From Bacteroidota bacterium (GTDB lineage Bacteria; Bacteroidota; Bacteroidia; Flavobacteriales; Schleiferiaceae), in contig JANSYJ010000003.1 in NCBI GenBank assembly GCA_024742495.1, positions 248,001-312,000 of the forward strand: a DNA stretch of 64,000 nt. Direction: 5' to 3'. The notes under the pieces were generated by a model. That model was not told the DNA's origin. It did no database searches and worked only from the letters and a program-made list of their open reading frames with translations. Within the stretch, counting starts at the first letter, position 1. Every line of letters begins with the position of its first letter. Made by a program: the position numbers and the translations under genes. This document shows, one piece after another, positions 37,978 through 47,218 of the stretch.

Positions 37978-39240
37978 TTAAGTCAACCAAAGTCTTTGAT
38001 ATGCGCCATCGGTATCATAGCGTTCAGCTTGGCCTTGGACATTGAAGTAGCGATTGGGCCTAGGGTCATTGCCGAGGCCTGCGAGATAGGTCCAATTGCC
38101 ATAATTGCTGCACACATCATAATCTATCAATTGCGACTCAAACCAAGCTGCGCCTAAATGCCAAGGGATTTTTAAGTCGTGAATAAGATAGGAGGCCACA
38201 TTTTGGCGGCCGCGATTACTCATAAAACCAGTTTGCAGTAGTTCCTTCATATTGGCATCTACAAAAGCTTGACCGGTTTCACCAATTCGCCAGGCTTCAA
38301 AATGAGGGAGGGTTTTCATCGCTTGCACTTCCTTCATTCTAAAAAAACTTCTTCCTTCTTTTAGGGCAGTAAATCGAAAGAAGTCGCGCCACAAGAGTTC
38401 GAAGTACATCCAATAGGTGGAAGAATTGCTTTTTACCTCTTCCTCAAATTTTTTGAGCTCCCAATAAATCTCGCGCGCAGAAATACATCCCAAAGCAAGC
38501 CAAGGGGAAAATTTAGAGCTGTAGCTATCGCCGATAAGTCCGTTTCGAGTGTTCTTATACTCTAGTATTCTCGTCTCTTCCCAAAAATAAGACTGCATCC
38601 TTGTCCGCGCCGCTTGTCCGCCGCCTTTAAAGGGAAAAGCTGAACGCGAATCAAAGCTTGGAGTGGCCAGCCCCAATGTATTAAGGGATGGAAGTTCACC
38701 GGCCATAAGCTTTTCTGGGCCCTTCAAAAGCGCCGGCTTTGGCAAAGCTTTTGGCACTTGGGCATACTTTTCCATCTTTTTCCGAAAGGCGGTAAATACC
38801 TCAGGTAATTGATGAATTTCAAAGGGCAGATCCGTTTTGGCGTAGAGGCTATTTTGCCAAAAGCGTTTGAGCTTAAATCCATTTTCCTCCATTTCCTTTT
38901 CGCGATCCAATTCCTCTTGGCTCACTTCCTCGGCGCAATAAACATCGCGGGCCTGGTATTCTTCTTTTATTTTTAAAAGACCTTTTAAGCTAGAGCCATG
39001 GTAAATTTGAAGTTCCAAGCCTTCTTCCCGCAATTGCGCTTGCAAAGCCGCTACACTTTCTAAGATAAATTGCGCCCTAAAGGCTCCCGTTTTGGGGAAT
39101 GGCCAAGAATCATTGTGAATGGCGCTTTCTTCGAAACAGTAATATGGAATTATCTCATCGGCATCCAAACAAGCTTGATGCAGAGCTTCATTATCGCTAA
39201 GGCGAAGATCATTTCGAAACCAAACTATTATCCTTTTCAT
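37978..39240 (-). CDS. DASH-type cryptochrome/photolyase
   Basis: The 420-residue protein starts KRIIVWFRNDLRLSDNEAL, the photolyase N-terminal antenna domain, and carries the FAD-binding domain with SSKFSPWLALGCISAREIYWE, YWMYFELLWRDFFRF (about 280-295), TGFMSNRGRQNVASYL and IDYDVCSNYGNWTYLAGLGNDPR. These last motifs are diagnostic of cry-DASH, which repairs cyclobutane dimers in single-stranded or looped DNA and may sense blue light. At 420 residues it is near the usual length and looks intact. It is divergent from the xylanase gene across 197 bases. It lies 118 bases upstream of the TetR gene on the same strand and could contribute transcripts to it. Confidence 0.93.
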   Translation of the reverse strand: MKRIIVWFRNDLRLSDNEALHQACLDADEIIPYYCFEESAIHNDSWPFPKTGAFRAQFILESVAALQAQLREEGLELQIYHGSSLKGLLKIKEEYQARDVYCAEEVSQEELDREKEMEENGFKLKRFWQNSLYAKTDLPFEIHQLPEVFTAFRKKMEKYAQVPKALPKPALLKGPEKLMAGELPSLNTLGLATPSFDSRSAFPFKGGGQAARTRMQSYFWEETRILEYKNTRNGLIGDSYSSKFSPWLALGCISAREIYWELKKFEEEVKSNSSTYWMYFELLWRDFFRFTALKEGRSFFRMKEVQAMKTLPHFEAWRIGETGQAFVDANMKELLQTGFMSNRGRQNVASYLIHDLKIPWHLGAAWFESQLIDYDVCSNYGNWTYLAGLGNDPRPNRYFNVQGQAERYDTDGAYQRLWLT

Positions 39241-39437
39241 TTTGTAATCGACTTTCTGGTGCTTTATGCTTAAGACGAATTACCCTTGCTTTTGTTTAGT
39301 ATACCCGGTAAACAACCTTGGCCTTCCGTTCTAACAGATAGATGCGAAGGAGGCGGCTCTATTCTACTGATCACGAGTATAGGCTTGCCAAAAAATATAG
39401 AAAAGGGAAAAAGATAATTATAGACTAATTTCGACTT

Positions 39438-40481
39438 ATGCGAAGGGCTTTACTTCTTATCATGCTATTTTCTCTGGGAGCCTGCCAAAAACAGACTTCT
39501 AGTAACTGCAGTCCCCAGGACCATTCCTTGTCGGCTAAGTTTAACTTTAAAGTGGGCACCGTGGCGGAACCTTTTCAGCTTCAAGCGAATAGCCCTTACC
39601 TTGAATTGGTAATTAGTCAGTTTAATGCACTAAGCCCCGAAAATGTCATGAAGGCTAATGCGATACATCCTCAAGAGGGAGTATTTGATTGGTATCCTTC
39701 CGATCAACTGGTGGATTTCGCCAATGACCAAAACATGAGGATGCATGGACATACCTTAATTTGGCACCAACAATTACCAGAATGGATTAGCAATTTTGAA
39801 GGAACTAAGGAAGAATGGCGGCAAGTCCTGAAAATCCATATTCAAACTATTGTGGCTCGTTACAAGGGGAGAGTAGCGGCTTGGGATGTTGTAAATGAGG
39901 CATTTACTGAAGATGGGAACTTGAGGAACAGCGTATGGTTTCAGCATTTAGGAGCAGCTTATCTGCGTTTAGCATTTGAATATGCTCATGAGGCTGATCC
40001 CGATGCGCTCTTATTTTACAATGATTATAATCTGGCTCAAAACCCGCTAAAGCGAAATGCGGCAATTCGTTTTTGTAGCGATTTAAAAAAAGCTGGAGTG
40101 CCTATCCACGGTATTGGCTGCCAGTTTCATGTAAGTATTGATTTTCCCTCTCATCGAGAAATGGATGCATGTATGCGAGCAGTATGCGAGGCTGATTTCT
40201 TATTACATATATCAGAACTGGATATTGCCTTAAATCCTTTATCGAGGAGCATGCCGGTGCCAAGTGAGGAGGATTTGCAAAAACAGGCCAATCTCTATTA
40301 TTGGATTTTTAAGAATTACCGCCGTTTACCCGAGGCTTATCAATATGGTATTACCCTTTGGGGAATTGGTGATGCCGACTCTTGGATTCCCTATTTTTTT
40401 AATCGAGATGATTATCCATTACTTTTCGATGAAAACTATCAGGCGAAAGCCGCTTACTGCAAATTGATTGAAGATTTATGA
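39438..40481 (+). CDS. GH10 endo-1,4-beta-xylanase, lipoprotein
   Basis: A 347-residue glycoside hydrolase family 10 enzyme with a lipoprotein signal (MLFSLGAC, lipidated Cys16). Residues 33-345 form the TIM barrel: NALSPENVMKANAI, MHGHTLIWHQQLP, acid/base Glu154 in WDVVNEAF, and nucleophile Glu260 in ISELDIAL. Both glutamates are present, so it should be active, cleaving xylan in the periplasm or at the outer-membrane surface. No carbohydrate-binding module is fused. There is no SusC/SusD pair nearby, so it is not part of a classical utilisation locus. Its stop overlaps the next gene by 4 bases. Confidence 0.94.
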   Translation: MRRALLLIMLFSLGACQKQTSSNCSPQDHSLSAKFNFKVGTVAEPFQLQANSPYLELVISQFNALSPENVMKANAIHPQEGVFDWYPSDQLVDFANDQNMRMHGHTLIWHQQLPEWISNFEGTKEEWRQVLKIHIQTIVARYKGRVAAWDVVNEAFTEDGNLRNSVWFQHLGAAYLRLAFEYAHEADPDALLFYNDYNLAQNPLKRNAAIRFCSDLKKAGVPIHGIGCQFHVSIDFPSHREMDACMRAVCEADFLLHISELDIALNPLSRSMPVPSEEDLQKQANLYYWIFKNYRRLPEAYQYGITLWGIGDADSWIPYFFNRDDYPLLFDENYQAKAAYCKLIEDL

Positions 40482-40912
40482 AACACTTAGGTATTGTTTT
40501 TTTGCTGCTCGTGACCATGAAAGTCAGTCAGGCCCAGGTAGGATTGTCCTATTTCCCCTGGCAATCGGAATTGGCAATAAACACAAATTCTAAGAAACTT
40601 ATTTGGGGAGATCTTCGCATTGCTACGAATACTTTCTTCGGCAACCTTAGCTTTGAACCAGCATTAATGCTGAATCTTAAGCGCCATGAAAAGTATCAGC
40701 TCTATACCGGCTTGGGCGGCAATTTTAATTTTTTCAATGCCTTTGGCGACCTGCCAATAACCAATGGAAGCGCCCTATATTTAGGATGCCGCGCACCCTT
40801 TATAAAGTCAATACCTAAACTCAATTTTATCTTCGAGTTATCGCCTTATTTCAATCCGACATTTAGCGGCGGACAGTTGCGCAGTAAAATCGGTATAGCC
40901 TATCAGTTTTAG
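40478..40912 (+). CDS. Small secreted, probably outer-membrane beta-barrel protein
   Basis: I do not recognise a named family. The 144-residue protein has a signal peptide (LGIVFLLLVTMKVSQA) and then about eight alternating-hydrophobic strands (LIWGDLRIATNTFF, LSFEPALMLNLK, QLYTGLGGNFNFF, LNFIFELSPYF) ending in an aromatic residue (GIAYQF), the usual end of an outer-membrane barrel. It overlaps the xylanase gene by 4 bases, so the two are made together; it may help localise or feed the xylanase, but this is inference. Confidence 0.7.
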   Translation: MKHLGIVFLLLVTMKVSQAQVGLSYFPWQSELAINTNSKKLIWGDLRIATNTFFGNLSFEPALMLNLKRHEKYQLYTGLGGNFNFFNAFGDLPITNGSALYLGCRAPFIKSIPKLNFIFELSPYFNPTFSGGQLRSKIGIAYQF

Positions 40913-40935
40913 GCTTAAAAGGATTGCTTAAGCCT
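40911..40935. terminator. Hairpin spanning two convergent stop codons
   Basis: Perfect 8 bp arms aggcttaa (40911-40918) and ttaagcct (40928-40935) around a 9-base loop. The arms include the stop codon of the barrel gene on one side and that of the carboxylase gene on the other. There is no U-tract, so it may act as a processing or stabilising element rather than a true terminator. Confidence 0.35.
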
Positions 40936-42553
40936 GAATAATACCGGGATTATAAGCCTTCTCAATAGGAGCGTGATTCGCCATTTCAATACCCATGCTA
41001 ATCCAAGTTCGCGTTTCTAGCGGATCAATAATAGCATCCGTCCACAAACGAGAAGCGGCGTATTCTGGCTTCATCTGAGTTTCGTAGCGGTCTTCTATTT
41101 TTTTAAGAAGCGCTTCTTCTTTCTCTTTGGTAATTTCTTCTCCTTGTGATTTTAAGCGCGACTTTTCAATTTGAAGCAGCACTTTTGCCGCTTGCGATCC
41201 ACCCATTACCGCCAGCTTACTATTAGGCCAAGCCACAATTAAACGTGGATCATAAGCCTTACCGCACATGGCATAATTTCCAGCACCAAAGCTGTTTCCA
41301 ATGATAATGGTAAACTTGGGCACAACGGAATTACTCATGGTATTCACCATTTTGGCGCCGTCTTTAATAATGCCGCCATGCTCCGAACGTGAACCTACCA
41401 TAAAGCCGGTTACATCTTGCAGGAATACCAAGGGAATTTTCTTTTGATTGCAATTGGCGATAAATCGCGAAGCCTTATCGGCTGAATCGGAATAAATAAC
41501 CCCGCCAAATTGCGTCTCACCTTTTTTGGTGCGCAGTAATTCGCGGTTATTAGCTACAATGCCCACGGCCCAGCCGTCGATTCGCGCGTATCCGGTTAAA
41601 ATAGTTCGACCATAGCCGGCCTTATATTCTTCAAAATCAGAATCATCAACAAGGCGTTCAATGATATCAATAGTTTTATAGGGCTTGCCATCTCGGGGGA
41701 TGAGGCCGTATATTTCTTTGGGATCTTTAGCAGGTTCGGATGATTTTTTGCGATTGAATCCCGCTTGATCGGGGGCCCCCATTTTATCCACAATATTTTG
41801 GATAGACTTTAGGGCGTCCTTATCATCCTTTGCTTTGTAATCGGTAACACCTGAAACCTCGCAATGTGTAGTAGCACCGCCCAAGGTCTCATTATCAATT
41901 TCTTCGCCGATGGCAGCCTTTACAAGGTAGGAGCCAGCAAGAAAAATAGAACCTGTTTTATCAACGATCATCGCTTCATCACTCATGATGGGAAGGTAGG
42001 CACCCCCCGCAACGCAAGAACCCATTATAGCGGCAATTTGTGAAATGCCTTTGGAGGAGAGAATGGCATTATTCCTAAAAATGCGACCAAAATGTTCCTT
42101 ATCGGGAAAGATCTCATCCTGCATTGGTAGGTAAACGCCAGCGCTATCAACCAAGTAAATAATGGGAATATGGTTTTCCATTGCTAATTCCTGAGCCCGG
42201 AGGTTCTTCTTACCGGTTATTGGAAACCAAGCACCTGCTTTTACCGTTGCATCATTGGCCACTACTAAAGTCATTCGACCTTTTATATAGCCTAATACCA
42301 CTACTACGCCACCGCCAGGACAGCCACCATGATCGGCATACATGTCATATCCAGCGAAAGCGCCGATTTCAATTTGAGGCTTTTTAGAATCTAGGAGATA
42401 GGCAACACGCTCACGTGCAGTGAGTTTGCCCTGGGCGTGCTGTTTGGCAATTTTTTTATCGCCACCACCCTTATGTATTTTGGCAAGCTTTGTACGCACT
42501 TCTGAAACCAGAAGTTTTAAGTGATCTTCGTTCTTATTAAATTCTAAATTCAT
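40928..42553 (-). CDS. Acyl-CoA carboxylase beta subunit (carboxyltransferase)
   Basis: The 541-residue protein contains both carboxyltransferase halves: KKIAKQHAQGKLTARERV near the N terminus, VDSAGVYLPMQDEIFPDKEHFGRIF (about residue 140), IMGSCVAGGAYLPIMSDE (oxyanion region), and in the second half GFMVGSRSEHGGIIKDGAKM and IGNSFGAGNYAMCG. This is the beta subunit of propionyl-, acetyl- or methylcrotonyl-CoA carboxylase type enzymes; the closest pattern is methylcrotonyl-CoA carboxylase, by impression. The biotin-carrying alpha subunit is not in the window. I chose the ATG at 42553 (MNLEFNK), which overlaps the upstream stop by one base (TAATG). Likely role: amino-acid or fatty-acid degradation. 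Confidence 0.92.
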   Translation of the reverse strand: MNLEFNKNEDHLKLLVSEVRTKLAKIHKGGGDKKIAKQHAQGKLTARERVAYLLDSKKPQIEIGAFAGYDMYADHGGCPGGGVVVVLGYIKGRMTLVVANDATVKAGAWFPITGKKNLRAQELAMENHIPIIYLVDSAGVYLPMQDEIFPDKEHFGRIFRNNAILSSKGISQIAAIMGSCVAGGAYLPIMSDEAMIVDKTGSIFLAGSYLVKAAIGEEIDNETLGGATTHCEVSGVTDYKAKDDKDALKSIQNIVDKMGAPDQAGFNRKKSSEPAKDPKEIYGLIPRDGKPYKTIDIIERLVDDSDFEEYKAGYGRTILTGYARIDGWAVGIVANNRELLRTKKGETQFGGVIYSDSADKASRFIANCNQKKIPLVFLQDVTGFMVGSRSEHGGIIKDGAKMVNTMSNSVVPKFTIIIGNSFGAGNYAMCGKAYDPRLIVAWPNSKLAVMGGSQAAKVLLQIEKSRLKSQGEEITKEKEEALLKKIEDRYETQMKPEYAASRLWTDAIIDPLETRTWISMGIEMANHAPIEKAYNPGIIQA

Positions 42554-43662
42554 TAGTCCGCGCAATTTTCTACAGTAAAAACAGATTTTAGGGAAAAAAG
42601 TTGATTCGCACCAACTTCACTTTGCAATAAGCTAAAAACGTTCATATCGTCTTTTACACTTACAAAGATTATTTCAGGAATTCCATCACCGCTTAGGTCG
42701 CCATACCAATATATCTCTGGTATGCTACAGGTTCCATAATCACCTAAAAGCTCTTTTAAATCTTGTTCCTCATTAGAGGCTTTGCCTCGAATGGCTTTAA
42801 TACTATAGTCTTTTGCTTCCGGACAAGGTCCTGCCTTAGTAATGGTGCCTGTGGCGCTCAACTTTAATCCGCTTATTGGATCCAAGAGCCATTCTTGTCC
42901 GGGAAATAAGCGCTGTCCGCGGGTACCAATAATTTGAAGCACATCAGTAAGCTTTAATTCCTGATGTGGATAGGCGTTATCTAATGAAAAAAGGAAAAGA
43001 CTGCGCTCTTCATCGGAAGTTAGAATATCAAATTCCATTTTACCTCCGGCATTGGTTTTACTTAAACTTACCTTTAGTTTCACTGGTCTTACGGCCAACT
43101 CCCCAGTAGGGTTTAACTCATTATCCATAAAAACTCCATACCAGTAATCATTCAGATTTATGGCTTGAACATTTCCGCAGTAATTATAGGTTTCGATAAG
43201 AAACTGGAAGCGATGGTTTTTAAAATTGGGATGAGGATGAGGCGCGGAAGAGGAAATAACCGGATCGGGGATGGCAGTATCTTTTTTTAATCCAAGCAAA
43301 CTATCGCTCTTGCTGATTAAATCCCTGGATGCATTGATAAGGCTGTCGGTGGAAAGGGCCATTTCAAAAGGCTGTAGAAAGCCATCAAAGGAATAACCAC
43401 TTTTACCTTTGTAAAATACCTTTCTCCAATGTCCTTCAATTTTGTCGAAAGTAAGATCGCCGTAGGTTTTTTCTGCACAAAAACGTACTGTATCGCCAAA
43501 AGGGATTTTGTCGATATAGCCCTTGCCAGGAGATTCACGAATAATTAATCCGCTAGGAGCGGAGGCAGTTGCCCAAGTATTAAGGCAGTCTTGTGCCCTG
43601 GTGGAATACGCTCCAAAAAGGAGGATAAAAACCGTTAGGAGGATTGGTTGATTCTGAAACAT
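42553..43662 (-). CDS. Secreted protein with SH3-like domain
   Basis: The 369-residue protein has a signal peptide ending TRAQ, then a bacterial SH3-like domain (about residues 30-95: GLIIRESPGKGYIDKIPFGDTVRFCAEKT ... KVFYKGKSGYSFDGFL), a linker, and a C-terminal beta-rich domain with EIYWYGDLSGDGIPEIIFVS (FG-GAP/VCBS-like DxSGDGxPE calcium-binding loop). A short motif of this last kind is common in surface proteins. It precedes the carboxylase gene with a one-base stop/start overlap, but no functional link is evident. Product location: periplasm or surface. Confidence 0.75.
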   Translation of the reverse strand: MFQNQPILLTVFILLFGAYSTRAQDCLNTWATASAPSGLIIRESPGKGYIDKIPFGDTVRFCAEKTYGDLTFDKIEGHWRKVFYKGKSGYSFDGFLQPFEMALSTDSLINASRDLISKSDSLLGLKKDTAIPDPVISSSAPHPHPNFKNHRFQFLIETYNYCGNVQAINLNDYWYGVFMDNELNPTGELAVRPVKLKVSLSKTNAGGKMEFDILTSDEERSLFLFSLDNAYPHQELKLTDVLQIIGTRGQRLFPGQEWLLDPISGLKLSATGTITKAGPCPEAKDYSIKAIRGKASNEEQDLKELLGDYGTCSIPEIYWYGDLSGDGIPEIIFVSVKDDMNVFSLLQSEVGANQLFSLKSVFTVENCAD

Positions 43663-43677
43663 GCGCGAAAATACAAA

Positions 43678-44283
43678 TTATAGCTGCTGCAGATAGTCCC
43701 AAGTCGCGGGCCCTTCATTGAATATTAAATCTAAAATAGAAAGCTCAGGTTTAAATCCGGTTTTATGATCAAAAACCTGAACATAGCGGGCTATCTTCTT
43801 TTGGTCTCGCCTTTTGGCATCGAAGGCATCTCGATGATCATCTTCTTCCTGAGGATTTAAATCATAAGATTTGCTGAGGCTGAAAGAACCATCATAGCGA
43901 AGCCATTGCAGGATGATTTTAGTAGTCTCAAAATTTAAAGCGGCAAGAGAGGGGTAATCGCGCTTATAAAATGCCTGGAGCTCTGGCGCCAATGCATCAA
44001 AAAATGGACTGGAATTATAGCTGGTTAAAAGGGCCTGCCAATGTTTCTGCTGCCAATGATCTCTGCTATTGTAGCGGGTTTCAAGCATTTTCCCTTTGTG
44101 CTGGTGATCGATAGGGATGTTTAGGAGTAATTCCCCATTAGGGCTATCGATATAGCAGCGATTGCGATAGCTTTGCTTTACGTAGCTATCGTGACCTTCG
44201 AGATTAAGCTTTGAATAGCGAATAAGCTGGGCATAATAAGATATTGGCCCCCAGTAGTAGAGACCAAATCTGCCGCTTGGCAT
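43678..44283 (-). CDS. WbqC-family protein
   Basis: Starting at the ATG at 44283 (MPSGRFGLYYWGPISYYAQLI), the 201-residue protein shows the WbqC-like pattern: tyrosine-rich N terminus with the family's Y(F/Y)GP-type opening, DSYVKQSYRNRCYIDSPNGELLLNIPI and HWQQKHWQALLTSYNSSPFF. WbqC proteins are found near lipopolysaccharide-biosynthesis genes in Proteobacteria; in Bacteroidota the gene conserved after lepB has no established function. Its start overlaps the lepB stop by one base, so it is the last gene of the parA-parB-DUF5683-dapB-lepB operon. An 11-codon longer frame exists but lacks support. Confidence 0.88.
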   Translation of the reverse strand: MPSGRFGLYYWGPISYYAQLIRYSKLNLEGHDSYVKQSYRNRCYIDSPNGELLLNIPIDHQHKGKMLETRYNSRDHWQQKHWQALLTSYNSSPFFDALAPELQAFYKRDYPSLAALNFETTKIILQWLRYDGSFSLSKSYDLNPQEEDDHRDAFDAKRRDQKKIARYVQVFDHKTGFKPELSILDLIFNEGPATWDYLQQL

Positions 44284-45926
44284 TATGCGGCGCTCGCCTT
44301 TTTCTTCTTTCTCCAACGGTTGAAAATTGTAACTCCAACAAGCACTACCATAAAAGGCCAGAAATAGCTACGACGTTCACCATCGCCACTAACAGTGGTA
44401 AATACGCGATCAAATCGGATTTTCTCGAATAAGGAACTACCGTATTTATCAAAACTCATCCAAATGAAAACAGGCTTACCGACGATGTGATCTTCAGGAA
44501 CAAAACCCCAGTAGCGGCTATCCTCAGAATTATGACGGTTATCTCCCATCATCCAATAATAGTCCTGTTCAAAGGTGTAAGAGTTTACCAACTCCCCATC
44601 AATTTGAAATTCGTGATTGGGATTTCCTTTGCTAGGACGAATTACTTTTAAATCGTGACCTTCATAGTCTTCTATAATCGCCTTATAAAGCTTGTAGTTA
44701 TTGATTGTTAGATCAACGGTGGTATTGGCTTTGGGGATATGAATCGGCCCGAAATTATCGCGAGTCCAATTGGTGCCGATGCCCGAAGCATTGCCATAGC
44801 CCATCATTGCGGAGTTGGGGAAAACGCCCCCAGAAACAATACTTTGCCCATGTCTCTTAAGAGAGTTGGGTAGTTTTTTAACCGACGCTCTAGAAAGATC
44901 TAATGGGAAGATGGTATCAATTTGCGGGTAGTCTTGTTTAAACTTTTCAATCTCAGACTCGCTAATGGTGATAAGGTATTCCGCATATCCTGGTGCTTCG
45001 CCTATTTCGTAATAATCACCAGATTCCATTGGATTAATATCATAGCGCTCCTTTAGTTCCAGAGCAGCGCCAAGGCGGCCATTTTTAGTGCGAACGTAAT
45101 ATTGAAATTGAGCATCAGCTCTTTCAGGCATTTGGCTGAGGCTTCCGTTTACATAAACTTCCAGATTTTTAATTTGCAGGGTATCTCCAGGTAAACCTAA
45201 GCAGCGCTTTACATAATGATCACGCTTATCAACCGGGTATTCCAATTGACGTGGGTAGTTGAATACCACCGGGTCGTTTCGCTCAACGTCACTTAATTTC
45301 GGTAGCCGTAAGTAGGGGAATTGAACCGCACCGCTAAAGGCTTTAATTTCGGTAAAGGGAACTTTGTTGTGCATTAAGGGAAAGGAGAAAGGCGTCATCG
45401 GTAAACGACTGCCATATTGCAATTTGCTAACAAACAAAAAATCGCCCACCATCATAGAACGTTCCATCGAGGGAGTAGGGATGGTAAAAGCCTCAAAGGT
45501 ATAGGCCCTAATTAGGGTTGCGGCAATTATGGCAAAGACAATTGAAGCAAAACCTTCACTGATATACTTTCTAATAATTTTTAGATCCCTGTCTTGATAC
45601 TTTAATGGAGAGCTGTATCCAAGATATCCGAAATAAAGCCCTGCGCTTAGAATTCCGATAACCGTATTCTTCACATTAGCAATGCGATACATGTGTAATA
45701 ATTCAAAGAATATCACCGCCATCATAACATTCCCCACAACGGGAAGAATCGCTAAGGCTGTCCACCACCAAGGCCTTTTAATGACCTTCGTCATGATGTA
45801 AATATTGTAAAAAGGTAACAGGGCTTGCCAGCTTTTATATCCGGCGCCTGTGATAAACTTAAGGGCCAGTATTCCGTAATAAAGGTGTAAAAGCGTGAGG
45901 AATACTAAAGTAAGGCCTATACTCAT
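44283..45926 (-). CDS. lepB: Signal peptidase I, long Bacteroidota form
   Basis: A 547-residue signal peptidase. Three N-terminal membrane segments (residues 1-105; FITGAGYKSWQALLPFYNIYIMTK is a Bacteroidota-specific extension resembling DUF5684) precede the membrane helix near 125-145, after which come catalytic Ser153 in PTPSMERSM, the lysine Lys240 in VKRCLGLPGDTLQI and the late motif YWMMGDNRHNSEDSR. A large insertion (about 250-430) carries the extra periplasmic domain. It removes signal peptides after Sec export. Overlaps dapB by 4 bases and the WbqC-family gene by 1. Confidence 0.94.
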   Translation of the reverse strand: MSIGLTLVFLTLLHLYYGILALKFITGAGYKSWQALLPFYNIYIMTKVIKRPWWWTALAILPVVGNVMMAVIFFELLHMYRIANVKNTVIGILSAGLYFGYLGYSSPLKYQDRDLKIIRKYISEGFASIVFAIIAATLIRAYTFEAFTIPTPSMERSMMVGDFLFVSKLQYGSRLPMTPFSFPLMHNKVPFTEIKAFSGAVQFPYLRLPKLSDVERNDPVVFNYPRQLEYPVDKRDHYVKRCLGLPGDTLQIKNLEVYVNGSLSQMPERADAQFQYYVRTKNGRLGAALELKERYDINPMESGDYYEIGEAPGYAEYLITISESEIEKFKQDYPQIDTIFPLDLSRASVKKLPNSLKRHGQSIVSGGVFPNSAMMGYGNASGIGTNWTRDNFGPIHIPKANTTVDLTINNYKLYKAIIEDYEGHDLKVIRPSKGNPNHEFQIDGELVNSYTFEQDYYWMMGDNRHNSEDSRYWGFVPEDHIVGKPVFIWMSFDKYGSSLFEKIRFDRVFTTVSGDGERRSYFWPFMVVLVGVTIFNRWRKKKKASAA

Positions 45927-46639
45927 GATTTAAGATTTAATACGTCGCGCATGCTGTAAACGCCGCTTTTACCATTTAGGTATTCCGCAGCAATTACAGC
46001 ACCCAGGGCAAAGCCTTGGCGACTGTGAGCAGTATGTTTAATTTCTATTGTGTCGATGGCACTTTCATAACGAATGCTATGTGTACCAGGGGTTTCATTT
46101 TCTCGAATCGCTTCAATGGAAAGATCGGAAGGGAGTTTAGATTCTTCTTTTAGCGCCCAATTTTCAAAATCCTTTCTTTCTGCTAAAATATCTTCCGCTA
46201 AGCTAATTGCCGTTCCTGAAGGTGCATCCTTTTTATGGATATGATGAATTTCTTGAAGGGAAGGAGTGTAGCTTGGGAAGTCCTTTAATAGTTGAGCCAA
46301 TTGCTTATTCAACTCAAAAAATAGGTTTACACCTAGACTAAAGTTAGAAGCGTAAATAAACCCACCTTTATACTTTTGGCAGCTTTCTATTGCCTGCTCA
46401 TAGTTTTGCAACCAACCGGTTGTGCCGGTTACCACGGGAATTCCGCTTTTAAAGCAGCTGCAAATGTTTTGATAAGCGGTCTCGGGCAAACTAAACTCTA
46501 TCGCGACATCGGCTTTAGAGAGTAGGTCCGGGTCAATTCCTTCCGAACCAAAAGTTGCTACTACTTCATGCCCGCGCTCCAAGAGTATTCTTTCAATACT
46601 CTTTCCCATTTTCCCGTATCCAATTAGGGCTACTTTCAC
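45923..46639 (-). CDS. dapB: 4-hydroxy-tetrahydrodipicolinate reductase
   Basis: The 238-residue protein has the NAD(P)-binding GYGKMGKSIERIL near its start, the TGTTGW loop, and the catalytic His/Lys motif EIHHIHKKDAPSGTAISLAE (about residue 130). DapB reduces the dihydrodipicolinate precursor in the diaminopimelate and lysine pathway. At 238 residues it is slightly shorter than the Proteobacterial form, as is usual in Bacteroidota. Overlaps the genes on both sides by 4 bases. Confidence 0.95.
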   Translation of the reverse strand: MKVALIGYGKMGKSIERILLERGHEVVATFGSEGIDPDLLSKADVAIEFSLPETAYQNICSCFKSGIPVVTGTTGWLQNYEQAIESCQKYKGGFIYASNFSLGVNLFFELNKQLAQLLKDFPSYTPSLQEIHHIHKKDAPSGTAISLAEDILAERKDFENWALKEESKLPSDLSIEAIRENETPGTHSIRYESAIDTIEIKHTAHSRQGFALGAVIAAEYLNGKSGVYSMRDVLNLKS

Positions 46640-47091
46640 GGATCGAGATTTATTTTAAAACTTAAGCCAACAGCGGGAATGCCATAGTTGCCGCCAACCT
46701 GAAACATACTTGGTTGCAGGCGAAAGCTTAAATTATCGTTTACATTATAGTAGAATAAATGCGCATCAACATGGGCATCTACAACATTAAGCGCCCAAAT
46801 AACGGCGCCAATAATGATGGAAAGATCTCGATAATCGCGATAGATGTTTTGGAGTTCAATGAGCTGGCGTTCGGTATAAATCCCTTGATATTGGTCAACA
46901 CCAGAACTGTCTACCCGCATTAAAAAGGCATCTAAATAGCGGCGGTAAAGTTGATGGTTCTCATAGGCTAAATAGCCGCAATAACCAATGCCACCATATA
47001 TAATGGGCATCTTCCAATATTTACCGTTGTAGGCCTGACCAGCGCCGGGTAATAAAGTAGAAAGCCAAGTAGCCCGGCTAACGGAGTGCAT
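46636..47091 (-). CDS. DUF5683 membrane protein (ORF from first ATG)
   Basis: The 151 residues from the first ATG contain the DUF5683 core: LPGAGQAYNGKYWKMPIIYGGIG and two membrane helices, followed by a beta-rich tail ending LSFKINLDP. The core is usually preceded by a signal peptide of about 40 residues, which is in frame upstream but has no canonical start (see the 47092-47214 entry), so the true protein is probably longer. Function unknown; the gene is conserved between parB and dapB in Bacteroidota and probably encodes an envelope protein. Overlaps dapB by 4 bases. Confidence 0.85.
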   Translation of the reverse strand: MHSVSRATWLSTLLPGAGQAYNGKYWKMPIIYGGIGYCGYLAYENHQLYRRYLDAFLMRVDSSGVDQYQGIYTERQLIELQNIYRDYRDLSIIIGAVIWALNVVDAHVDAHLFYYNVNDNLSFRLQPSMFQVGGNYGIPAVGLSFKINLDP

Positions 47092-47214
47092 TTCGCTGCT
47101 ATCGAGGGGAACAATTATTTGCTCGCTCTCTTCAACCTGAACGGAATCTAAGCTTTGCGCACCAAGGTTTAATCCAATTAGACAAAGGGCAATATGTAGG
47201 CCGCGTTTTAAGAT
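47092..47214 (-). other. Probable N-terminal coding extension of the DUF5683 gene without a canonical start codon
   Basis: Reading upstream in frame from the ATG at 47091, the translation is LKRGLHIALCLIGLNLGAQS and a short acidic linker, i.e. a standard signal peptide ending GAQS. The frame is open back to an in-frame TAA inside parB (about 25 codons before residue one of the core is counted from ATC at 47214), and the whole open region contains no ATG, GTG, TTG or CTG. Possible starts are ATC (47214) or ATT codons, coupled to the parB stop a few bases away. Confidence 0.55.
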
Positions 47215-47218
47215 AGCC

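Noticed and set aside
31600-39240. Genomic island acquired by transfer
   Set aside because: No integrase, IS, tRNA or direct repeats flank it, and composition looks like that of its neighbours by eye.
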